In this document: one piece after another, positions 50,546-58,398 of the stretch | Layout: each line of letters starts with the position of its first letter | Position numbering within the stretch: position 1 is the first letter of the stretch | Assembly (NCBI RefSeq): GCF_002213425.1 | Contig: NZ_NJGV01000008.1 | Coordinates: 186,001-250,000, forward strand | Direction of reading: 5' to 3' | Length of the DNA: 64,000 nucleotides | Source of the DNA: Herbaspirillum aquaticum | Lineage (GTDB): Bacteria > Pseudomonadota > Gammaproteobacteria > Burkholderiales > Burkholderiaceae_D | Notes under the pieces: model-generated | What the model was told of the DNA's origin: nothing | Database searches by the model: none | The model's input: the letters and a program-made list of their open reading frames with translations, nothing else | Program-made: the position numbers and the translations under genes

Positions 50546-51667
50546 ATGGCCAATCTGACATTCTCGCAATACCGGATCACGGCGATTGCCAGCAGCGTGC
50601 CGCCGGCACTGCGTTCCAGCCATGCGTTCGCCGAGAAATATGGCGCCGCCTACGTGGAGAAGATCATCAAGAACGTCGGCGTGCTGCAAGGCTATGTTGC
50701 CGATGACAAGACCACCACCTCGGATCTGTGCGAACACGCGGCCAACACCATCATTGAAGAGCTGGGCATTGCGCGTGATTCAATCGACGCGCTGCTCTTC
50801 GTGAGCCAGACGCCGGATTACATCGCGCCATCGACTGCGTGCGTGCTGCAGGAGCGGCTAGGCCTGTCGGTGGACTGCCTGGCGCATGACATCAATCTGG
50901 CGTGCTCGGGATTTGTCTACGGACTCAACGCCGCACTGTCCTACCTCAGCAACAGCGGGATGGACCGTGTGCTGCTGCTGTGTGGTGACACGGTGAGCAA
51001 GCATTGCTCGCCGGACGACCGCGGCCTGGTCATGCTGTCCTGCGACGCCGGCTCGGCTATTCTGATCGACAAGGACACGACGACATCCGATCAGGCCTGT
51101 TTCAAACTGCGCACGATGGGCTCTGGCTATCGTGCGCTGATCGTACCCTATGGCGGCTATCGCCACCGGCATGGCGAGGTGGCGCGGACCTTGCGCGAAC
51201 CGGATGTACTGCGCAGCGATTACGACGGTTACATGAATGGCGCCGAGGTATTCCGCTTCTCGATCACCGAGGTACCCAGGCTGGTGCGTGACTTCAAGAC
51301 TGATTTCGGTATCGATTATGACCTTGTGGATCGTCACTTCCTGCATCAGGCCAATATCTTCATCATGAAGAATGTCGCCAAGCGTGTGGGAATCACCGAA
51401 GAGAAAATGCCGGTGAGCATTGACCGCTACGGCAACACCGGCGCTGCCACCATTCCCTTGACCATCTGCGACTGGTATGCCCGCGATGCCGACGGCATGG
51501 CCCATGAGCAGATTTCCGTGTGCGGTTTCGGTATCGGCCTCTCGCTCGGGGTGGGCGTGCTTCGCCTGCGCGATACGCGCGTCTTCAAGGTGCGCACCTG
51601 CACCAGCCACTTCGAGGACAACATCGATAACCTTCATAACGAAACGGGCAGCCTGGTTAATCTCTGA
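50546..51667 (+). CDS. 3-oxoacyl-ACP synthase III-like enzyme, second copy
   Basis: 373 residues with a complete triad: Cys120 (NLACSGFVYG), His267 (FLHQANIF) and Asn297 (YGNTGAATIPL). It shares the QTPDYIAPSTACVLQERLGL block with the first copy but is clearly diverged, so the two may act on different starters or in successive rounds. It has an extra C-terminal tail (about 345-373). A 37-bp gap precedes it. Confidence 0.9.
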   Translation: MANLTFSQYRITAIASSVPPALRSSHAFAEKYGAAYVEKIIKNVGVLQGYVADDKTTTSDLCEHAANTIIEELGIARDSIDALLFVSQTPDYIAPSTACVLQERLGLSVDCLAHDINLACSGFVYGLNAALSYLSNSGMDRVLLLCGDTVSKHCSPDDRGLVMLSCDAGSAILIDKDTTTSDQACFKLRTMGSGYRALIVPYGGYRHRHGEVARTLREPDVLRSDYDGYMNGAEVFRFSITEVPRLVRDFKTDFGIDYDLVDRHFLHQANIFIMKNVAKRVGITEEKMPVSIDRYGNTGAATIPLTICDWYARDADGMAHEQISVCGFGIGLSLGVGVLRLRDTRVFKVRTCTSHFEDNIDNLHNETGSLVNL

Positions 51668-51792
51668 GGTCACTTTTCCCCACATCGGAGCCGCCGCAGC
51701 AGGGCTTGGCATGACGCTGCAGCCGCCGCCGGGAGCGTCCGACGCGCCCGCCGCTGGCTCGCCAGCCCCAGGGGGCGGTGGTAACATGAGCT

Positions 51793-53205
51793 ATGTTTGA
51801 TCTAATCCAATTCGGCAGCCAACCTTGTCTTGAAGGCGACGGCCAGGCCTACACTTACGCTGAGGTGCAGCGCGAGACCGAGCGCATGCGGGCGGTGCTG
51901 CCGGGCCGCCATCTGGTGTTGTGTCTGTGCGAAAACAGCCTGCCCTCTCTGCTGGGCTATATCTCCCTGGTCGTGCATGACCAGGTGCCGCTGCTCATCG
52001 AGGCCAGTCTGCAAGCACCGACGGTGCAGGCCATGGCAGCTCTCTACCGGCCGGGCTATGTGTGGCTGGCAGAAGCGCGCAGCGCAGAGTGGCCGGGGGC
52101 CACGCCGGTCTATCGCTCGGGCCATTATGTGCTGCTCAAACTGGCGCACGCGGAGGCGCCGCCGTTGCTCGATGCAAGCCTGCAACTGCTGCTGACCACC
52201 TCGGGTTCGACCGGGAGCAGCAAGCTGGTGCGCCTGAGCCGGGCCAATCTTTTGGCGAATGCGGCGTCCATCTGCACCTATCTCGATATCCGGGCAGAGG
52301 ATGTGGCGGTGACCAGCTTGCCGTTCAGCTATTCTTTCGGCCTGTCGATCATCCACACCCATCTGCTGGCAGGTGCGTCGATCCAGGTCACTGCGCTGAC
52401 GCCGCTCAATCGCCAGTTCTGGGACCTGATGCAGCAGCGCAAGGTCACCTCGTTGTCCGGAGTGCCCTACACCTACGATATGCTCAAGCGCATCAAGTTC
52501 GAGCGCTTCGATTTGCCGGCCTTGCGTTACCTGACTCAGGCTGGCGGCAAGATGAGCGCCTCGGGCCTGACCTATCTGCAGCGGCTGTCGACGGAAAAAG
52601 CCTGGCCCTGCATCGTCATGTACGGCCAGACCGAAGCCGGTCCGCGCATGGCCTATCTGCCGGCGGCCTGGCTGGCGCACAAACCGCAGAGCATCGGCGA
52701 TGCCATTCCCGGCGGCCGCTTCGAACTGATCGACGTGGATGGCAAGCTGATCACGGCGCCGCACGTACCGGGTGAACTGGTCTATTACGGTCCAAATGTG
52801 GCACTCGGGTACGCGACCGGTGCGGCGGACCTGGTGCGCGGCGATGACTGGGGCGGCCGACTGTCGACCGGTGATGTCGCCTATCGCGACGAGGAGGGCT
52901 GCTATTACATCAGCGGTCGCCTCAAGCGCTTCGTGAAGGTTTTTGGTAATCGCGTCTCGTTCGACGAGGTGGAAGCCTTGCTGCAGAGCGCCCACCCGGA
53001 TTGTGACTTCGTCTGCCACGGCCAGGACGACCGCTTGTGCATCGCCTTTGTTGGCGCCTGCGATGTGCAGGCGCTGCTGGCATTCGTCACACGTCAACTG
53101 GGGCTGCACCGCAGCGCGATCCACTGCGAGGCGATCACCGAGATTCCTCGCTTGGGCAACGGAAAGATCGATTACACAGCCCTGTATTCATCAACCAGCT
53201 TGTAA
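51793..53205 (+). CDS. AMP-dependent acyl/aminoacyl ligase
   Basis: 470-residue ANL-superfamily adenylating enzyme: P-loop LLTTSGSTGSSKLVRLSRANL, MYGQTEAGPRM (A5), STGDVAYRDEEGCYY (A7) and the C-terminal catalytic lysine in GNGKIDY (A10). It activates a carboxylic acid as an acyl-AMP and passes it to a thiol. The ACP gene immediately downstream is the likely acceptor. The substrate could be a fatty, hydroxy or amino acid. Confidence 0.9.
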   Translation: MFDLIQFGSQPCLEGDGQAYTYAEVQRETERMRAVLPGRHLVLCLCENSLPSLLGYISLVVHDQVPLLIEASLQAPTVQAMAALYRPGYVWLAEARSAEWPGATPVYRSGHYVLLKLAHAEAPPLLDASLQLLLTTSGSTGSSKLVRLSRANLLANAASICTYLDIRAEDVAVTSLPFSYSFGLSIIHTHLLAGASIQVTALTPLNRQFWDLMQQRKVTSLSGVPYTYDMLKRIKFERFDLPALRYLTQAGGKMSASGLTYLQRLSTEKAWPCIVMYGQTEAGPRMAYLPAAWLAHKPQSIGDAIPGGRFELIDVDGKLITAPHVPGELVYYGPNVALGYATGAADLVRGDDWGGRLSTGDVAYRDEEGCYYISGRLKRFVKVFGNRVSFDEVEALLQSAHPDCDFVCHGQDDRLCIAFVGACDVQALLAFVTRQLGLHRSAIHCEAITEIPRLGNGKIDYTALYSSTSL

Positions 53206-53221
53206 GGCCATGGAGAAGCAA

Positions 53222-53455
53222 ATGAATAACCTCGAAAAATACCAGAGCATTTTCAAAGAAGCATTCCAGTACGACGGCGACGTCGAACAACTGAACTATC
53301 AGGACATCCCGGAATGGGACAGCGTCGGTCACATGCAGCTCATGGCCGCACTGGAAGACAGCTTCGGCATCGAGCTGGACGTGGACGACATCATCGATTT
53401 CTCCAGCTTCAAGAAGGGAATCACGATCCTGTCCAAGTACAGCGTGGCGATCTGA
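53222..53455 (+). CDS. Acyl carrier protein 2 of the island
   Basis: 77 residues with attachment Ser34 in EWDSVGHMQLMAALEDSFGI. ATG 53222 has GGAG 6 bp upstream; an in-frame ATG at 53210 is less well placed. It lies between the AMP-ligase and dehydratase genes, suggesting the ligase loads it. Confidence 0.88.
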   Translation: MNNLEKYQSIFKEAFQYDGDVEQLNYQDIPEWDSVGHMQLMAALEDSFGIELDVDDIIDFSSFKKGITILSKYSVAI

Positions 53456-53457
53456 TC

Positions 53458-53931
53458 ATGAGCCTCCCGCTGGAATTCGACATCAACGGCATCAAGGCGT
53501 GCCAGCGCAACCGGCATCCGCTGCTGTTCGTCGATCGCGTATTTGACGTGATTCCCGGCGAGAGGGCGTCGGGCTTGAAGTGCTTCAGCTACAACGAGTG
53601 GTTCTTCCCTGCGCACTTCGACGATGAACCCAACGTTCCGGGCTTCATCCAGGTAGAGTCGCTGGTACAGACCTTCATCATGAGCTTCCTGTCGAAGGAG
53701 GAGCTACGGGGCAAGAAAACCAACTTCCTGAGCATCGACAACGTCAAGTTCAAGCGCAAGATCGTTCCCGGTGATACGCTGACCATCCACGCCACGCTGA
53801 AGTCCTTGCGCCGTGGCATCGCGACCGGCAGCGCAGCAAGCTTCGTCGGTGATGCGCCGGCCTGCTCTGCTGACTTCGTCGTGGCGATTCCTGACATCCT
53901 GGACCAGTTCAAGCCCAAGGGTGCGGCATGA
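53458..53931 (+). CDS. FabZ-like hotdog-fold dehydratase
   Basis: 157 residues: NRHPLLFVDRVFDVIPG, then His53 (FPAHFDD) and Glu67 (PGFIQVESLVQTF), 14 residues apart as in FabZ. The expected reaction is dehydration of 3-hydroxyacyl-ACP to trans-2-enoyl-ACP. The FabZ block HFPGxPxMPG is changed to HFDDEPNVPG, so specificity may differ. It overlaps the next gene by 4 bp. Confidence 0.82.
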   Translation: MSLPLEFDINGIKACQRNRHPLLFVDRVFDVIPGERASGLKCFSYNEWFFPAHFDDEPNVPGFIQVESLVQTFIMSFLSKEELRGKKTNFLSIDNVKFKRKIVPGDTLTIHATLKSLRRGIATGSAASFVGDAPACSADFVVAIPDILDQFKPKGAA

Positions 53932-55700
53932 GGCTGGCGGACTACGTATTCGAAACGCTGGCCGACCATGGCGTCGATACGGTATTCATGGTCACCGGTC
54001 GCGGCGCGCTGTTCCTCACCGATGCCGTAGCCAAGTGCGAACGGCTGCGTCCGGTGTGCGTGCATCACGAGCAGGCCGGCGCCTATGCTGCCACGGCGCG
54101 TGCCCAGCTTCACAACGCGCCGGCCGTTTGCCTGGTCTCGACCGGCTGCGCGTCGACCAATGCCGTCACCGGGGTGCTGAGCGCCTACCAGGATGGTTTG
54201 CCGGTGATCTTCGTTTCGGGACAGAACGTTCTGAAGGAAACCACGTACTACACGGGACATAAACTGCGCACGTATGGCCAGCAGGAAGCCAATATCGTGG
54301 AGATCGTCAAGTCCATCACCAAGTATGCGGTGACGCTCACCGATGCACGCGACATCCGTCGACATCTGGAAGAAGCGCTCTACCTGGCCAGCGAGGGCAA
54401 GAAAGGGCCGGTGTGGCTGGACATCCCTCTGGACCTGCAAAGCGCCCAGATAGAGCCTTCCGATCTGCCCGGCTATACGCCCGCGGCGGTACCGGTACTG
54501 GCACCACAAACCGATATCGACTACCTGCGCGCGGCACTGGCACAGGCGCAGCGGCCGGTGCTGCTGATTGGCTCCGGACTGCGCTCGGCGGACCGGCTCA
54601 GCGAGTTCGCCGCGTTTGCGGAGACAAACCGGATTCCCGTGGTCTACACACCCAGTTCGGCGGACTGCTATCCGCTGTCGCAGCCGTTGTCGGTCGGTTC
54701 GCTGGGTAGCATGGGCTGCTCGCGCGCCGGTGCTTTTGCGGTCCAGAACGCCGACTGCCTGGTAGTCCTCGGCAATCGTCTGTCTTCCATCACTACCGGG
54801 ACTGACCTGTGCAAGTTCGCGCGTCAGGCCAAGACCATCATCGTGGACATCGATCCCGACGAGCACAGCAAGAATGACCTGCGCATCGATCGCCTGATCC
54901 TGCAAGATCTGCGTACGCTGTTCGACCGGCTGGGTCCGCAGCGCATTGCCGGGGACACCGCCGCCTGGGTCGCCACCTGTGCGCGCTGGAAGTCAACTTA
55001 CGCGGCCGAACCGTATTTCGCTTCCACCGACCGTATCGACCTGTATGACTTGACCGATGCCTTGTCGGATGCGCTCGACGACGATGCCATTGTCGTTACC
55101 GATTCCGGGCTGATCGAGGTGATCCTCCCGTCGAGGCTGAACTACGGTAGCAAGCGCCGCGCGATTCACCCGGTGTCGCAAGGGGCGATGGGGTTTTCCA
55201 TCCCCGCTGCGCTGGGGGTGGCCGATGCGCAGCGTCAAACCGTGGTAGTGGTCGGCGACGGCTCCTTCATGATGAACATGCAGGAACTGGAGACCCTGCG
55301 CGCCCACAAGATCGCGTTGAAGCTGATCGTGGTGAACAACAACGTTTATTCCATCATCCGCCGTCGGCAAAAAGAACTGTTCCGCAAGCGCACCATCGGA
55401 ACCGATCCAGGCAATGGCGTGACCGTACCAAGTTTCGAGAAAGTGGCCGCACTTTTTGATTTCGGCTATGTCCGCATTGACGGCATTACAGGGCTTGCCG
55501 CCGGTCTGCGCGAGGTATTGAGCAGCCAAGGGCCGGTGTTGTGCGAGATCATGGGCAAGGATGACCAGGAGTATGTCGAGGTCTCCCATGCGAAAAACAG
55601 CAGCGGCAAGTTCGTGCGGCGTCCGCTGGAAGATCAGTGGCCTTTCCTGGAGCGAGAGGCCTTCCTGGCCGAAATGATCGTACCGGCTATTGACCAATAA
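53928..55700 (+). CDS. Thiamine diphosphate-dependent enzyme (acetolactate synthase-like)
   Basis: 590 residues with the three ThDP-enzyme domains: N-terminal Pyr domain with the activating Glu48 (VHHEQAGAYAATARA), a central domain (about 190-330), and a C-terminal PP domain with VVGDGSFMMNMQELET...NN. Such enzymes decarboxylate 2-keto acids and may join the product to an aldehyde or keto acid. No small regulatory subunit or other Ile/Val genes are near, so it is probably not housekeeping ilvB. The LuxC-type aldehyde-forming gene downstream makes a carboligation partner conceivable. Confidence 0.85.
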   Translation: MRLADYVFETLADHGVDTVFMVTGRGALFLTDAVAKCERLRPVCVHHEQAGAYAATARAQLHNAPAVCLVSTGCASTNAVTGVLSAYQDGLPVIFVSGQNVLKETTYYTGHKLRTYGQQEANIVEIVKSITKYAVTLTDARDIRRHLEEALYLASEGKKGPVWLDIPLDLQSAQIEPSDLPGYTPAAVPVLAPQTDIDYLRAALAQAQRPVLLIGSGLRSADRLSEFAAFAETNRIPVVYTPSSADCYPLSQPLSVGSLGSMGCSRAGAFAVQNADCLVVLGNRLSSITTGTDLCKFARQAKTIIVDIDPDEHSKNDLRIDRLILQDLRTLFDRLGPQRIAGDTAAWVATCARWKSTYAAEPYFASTDRIDLYDLTDALSDALDDDAIVVTDSGLIEVILPSRLNYGSKRRAIHPVSQGAMGFSIPAALGVADAQRQTVVVVGDGSFMMNMQELETLRAHKIALKLIVVNNNVYSIIRRRQKELFRKRTIGTDPGNGVTVPSFEKVAALFDFGYVRIDGITGLAAGLREVLSSQGPVLCEIMGKDDQEYVEVSHAKNSSGKFVRRPLEDQWPFLEREAFLAEMIVPAIDQ

Positions 55701-55709
55701 GGAGAGAGC

Positions 55710-56735
55710 ATGAAGCTCAATGACGGGATCCTCATCGAGAACCACGGCGCGCCGTATTTCATTGCAGAGCTCAATACCAGCCACTTCGGCAAGGTAGAGA
55801 CAGCCAGAGAAATGATCGTGGCAGCCAAGGCCGCAGGCTGCGACTGCGTAAAGTTCCAGTCGTGGTCGGCCAGCACGCTCTATTCGAATACGTACTACCG
55901 GCACAATCCTGTGGCCAAGCGTTTTGTCGACAAGTTCTCGTTCTCCTCTGCGCAGTTGAAGGAGCTGGCAGACTTTGCGCGCCTGCAGGGCCTGGCATTT
56001 TCTTCCACGCCCTACGCGCGCGAAGAGGTCGATTTCCTGCTCGAGCAATGCGGCGTTCCTTTCATCAAGATCGCCTCGATGGAAATCGACAACCTGCCCT
56101 ACCTGGACTACATCGCCCGCACCGGTTCGGCCATCATCCTGTCGACCGGCATGTCTGACCAGTCCGAAATCGACCGCGCCGTGCAATGCATACGCGCGGC
56201 CGGTAACGACCAGGTCTGCGTACTGCATTGCGTGTCGATCTACCCTGCCGAGCCCTCCACGATCAATCTGAACAATATCCTGACCTTGCGCCAGCGCCAT
56301 CCGGACCTGGCAATCGGCTATTCCGACCACACCCTGGGTGCGGCCACGCCGATCGCCGCAGTGGCTCTGGGTGCACCGATCATTGAAAAGCACTTCACGC
56401 TGGACGCGGCCAAGATCGGCATGGACAACCAGATGGCCATGGAGCCCGATGACTTTGCCGCCATGATAGATGCCTGCCGGACAGCGTGGCAGTCGCTGGG
56501 TTCGCACGAGCGCGTGGTGTCGGAGGCCGAACTGGCACAACGCCGCAACATGCGCCGCAGCGTGGTCACCCGTCACGCAATTGCGGCAGGCACCTTGCTG
56601 ACAGCGGAGCACCTGGACTTCAAGCGTCCCGGCGACGGCTATAGTCCGGCGCAGGTCGATGAGGTGCTAGGGCGCCGGGTGCTTCAGGATATCGCGGCTG
56701 ACGAAGTCCTGTACCCCGCAATGCTGGCCGGATGA
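55710..56735 (+). CDS. NeuB-like PEP-dependent synthase with SAF domain
   Basis: 341 residues: TIM-barrel (about 1-275; IAELNTSHFG, CVKFQSW, KIASMEI, ILSTGMSD, LHCVSIYPA, IGYSDHT, GAPIIEKHFTLD) and a C-terminal SAF/antifreeze-like domain (about 285-341). Family members condense PEP with ManNAc-type sugars to make sialic, legionaminic or pseudaminic acids. The partner genes neuC/legG/pseG and neuA/pseF are not in the window, so the acceptor is unknown. It overlaps the next gene (ATGA). Confidence 0.88.
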   Translation: MKLNDGILIENHGAPYFIAELNTSHFGKVETAREMIVAAKAAGCDCVKFQSWSASTLYSNTYYRHNPVAKRFVDKFSFSSAQLKELADFARLQGLAFSSTPYAREEVDFLLEQCGVPFIKIASMEIDNLPYLDYIARTGSAIILSTGMSDQSEIDRAVQCIRAAGNDQVCVLHCVSIYPAEPSTINLNNILTLRQRHPDLAIGYSDHTLGAATPIAAVALGAPIIEKHFTLDAAKIGMDNQMAMEPDDFAAMIDACRTAWQSLGSHERVVSEAELAQRRNMRRSVVTRHAIAAGTLLTAEHLDFKRPGDGYSPAQVDEVLGRRVLQDIAADEVLYPAMLAG

Positions 56736-57316
56736 TCGACCTCACCATCCTGAACCGATCGCGGGGCAAGAGCGTTCTGCTCATACACGGCCTGTTCACG
56801 ACTTCCGGCTACTGGCTGCCTTATCTGGGCAACCTGAAGGATTGTCGTCTGCTGATACTGGATATCGACTATCGCGCCATCGGTGAACCGGGACCCTATC
56901 TGCAGCGCGTGGAAGAGATCATTGCGACAGAGGCCCAGGGCCGGGTCGATGCGGTGGTAGCGCATTCTCTCGGAGCGCTGCTCTCCAGCAGCCTGTCGGA
57001 CCGGATGCGGCGGACCAGTTATGAAGTGTGCCCTGTATATGGCGCCACGCGCTTGCAGCCGGAACGTTTTGTCGAGGAGATCGAGCAACGCCTGAGATCG
57101 ACCATGAGTGGCGAACAGATTCGTGCACTGCTGGCGCAAGTAGACGCCGCGCTGGCCCGCCACGTCGTATGCAATCCGATCCAGGCAACCATCTACCTGC
57201 CCGAGACCGACCCGTATTTTGCCTATGACCCGGGGCCGGTCGGCCGATATTTCAAGGGGAATCATTTCGACATCACGGCGGCCATGGAGGAGATCGGCAA
57301 GGAGTTGTCCGCATGA
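56732..57316 (+). CDS. Small alpha/beta hydrolase, possible thioesterase
   Basis: 194 residues: oxyanion region LLIHGLFTTSGYW, nucleophile elbow AHSLGA (Ser79) and a C-terminal histidine in FKGNHFD (His178). No signal peptide. It sits directly before luxE-like and luxC-like genes with 4-bp overlaps on both sides, the place where a LuxD-type thioesterase acts functionally, though it is shorter than LuxD. It may release an acyl group from one of the ACPs. Confidence 0.75.
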   Translation: MIDLTILNRSRGKSVLLIHGLFTTSGYWLPYLGNLKDCRLLILDIDYRAIGEPGPYLQRVEEIIATEAQGRVDAVVAHSLGALLSSSLSDRMRRTSYEVCPVYGATRLQPERFVEEIEQRLRSTMSGEQIRALLAQVDAALARHVVCNPIQATIYLPETDPYFAYDPGPVGRYFKGNHFDITAAMEEIGKELSA

Positions 57317-58398
57317 GTTACTACGAGCATTTCTCTATATTTGACACTAACCACCCCTACGGCCTGCCAGCAGGGGAAAAACAGCGCCTGCTGGTGGAGC
57401 TGCTCAATGAGCTGACCGCACACCACCTCCGGCAGTCGGTGCCCTACGCCAGGATCGTCGCCAGCCTGGGCATGCCTCCCGTCGCGCACCGCCTGGCCGA
57501 CGTACCATTCATTCCGGTGCGCCTGTTCAAGCACCTGGACCTGCTCAGCGTCCCGCGCAGCGAAATATTCAAGACCCTGACCTCCAGCGGTACCAGTGGC
57601 CAGGCCGTATCGCGCATCCATCTCGACCGTGAGAACGCCTCCATGCAGACACGGGTACTGGGGGCTATCGTCTCCAGTTTCCTGGGCAAACAGCGCCGGC
57701 CCATGGTGGTCATCGATGCCGACAATCTGCTGGCAGAGCGCCGGCAGTTCAATGCACGCGCGGCCGGGGTACTGGGCTTCTCGGTCTACGGCAAAGAACA
57801 TATTTATGCATTGGATGCAGACATGGCGCTCAAGCTGGAGGCGCTCGACGCCTACTGCAACCAGCATCGTGCCCGCGGCATCTATGCTTTCGGCTTTACC
57901 TTCGTGGTCTGGAAGTTCTTGTGCCAGGCGCTGGAACGCAGCCAGCACCGGCTGGACTTTGGCCCCGACAGCATTCTGATCCATGGCGGCGGCTGGAAAA
58001 AACTGCAGGAGCAAAGCGTGTCCAACACCGTGTTCAAGGCTACCTTGCAGGAACGCGCAGGGCTGCGCCACGTTCACAACTACTATGGCATGGTGGAGCA
58101 GACCGGCTCCATCTACATGGAGTGCGAGCACGGTCACCTGCACGCATCCAACTACGCCGACGTGATCGTGCGGGATCCGATGAGCTTCAAGCCGCTGCCG
58201 GCGGGTCAACCGGGACTGCTCCAGGTACTCAGTCTGTTGCCGCACAGCTACCCGGGCCACAGTCTGCTGACCGAAGATGTCGGCGTGTTGCTGGGCGAGG
58301 ATGACTGCCGGTGCGGACGCATGGGCAAATACTTTCACGTGAACGGCCGCATGCAATCGGCCGAGATACGCGGATGCAGCGATGTGAGGCAGGTCTGA
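57313..58398 (+). CDS. LuxE-like acyl-protein synthetase
   Basis: 361-residue adenylating enzyme of the LuxE group, distinct from normal acyl-CoA ligases. Features are the N-terminal VPFIPVRLFKHLDLLS, the P-loop TLTSSGTSGQAVSRI, GFTFVVWKFL, ILIHGGGWKKLQ, HNYYGMVEQTGSIYMEC and a C-terminal LLTEDVGVLLGEDDCRCGRMGKYF. LuxE activates a fatty acid and hands it to the reductase LuxC. The stop overlaps the luxC-like start as TGATG. Confidence 0.88.
   Translation: MSYYEHFSIFDTNHPYGLPAGEKQRLLVELLNELTAHHLRQSVPYARIVASLGMPPVAHRLADVPFIPVRLFKHLDLLSVPRSEIFKTLTSSGTSGQAVSRIHLDRENASMQTRVLGAIVSSFLGKQRRPMVVIDADNLLAERRQFNARAAGVLGFSVYGKEHIYALDADMALKLEALDAYCNQHRARGIYAFGFTFVVWKFLCQALERSQHRLDFGPDSILIHGGGWKKLQEQSVSNTVFKATLQERAGLRHVHNYYGMVEQTGSIYMECEHGHLHASNYADVIVRDPMSFKPLPAGQPGLLQVLSLLPHSYPGHSLLTEDVGVLLGEDDCRCGRMGKYFHVNGRMQSAEIRGCSDVRQV

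Noticed and set aside
53928-55700. Housekeeping acetolactate synthase (ilvB)
   Set aside because: No ilvH or other branched-chain genes are near. It is embedded by overlaps in the acyl/glycan run.
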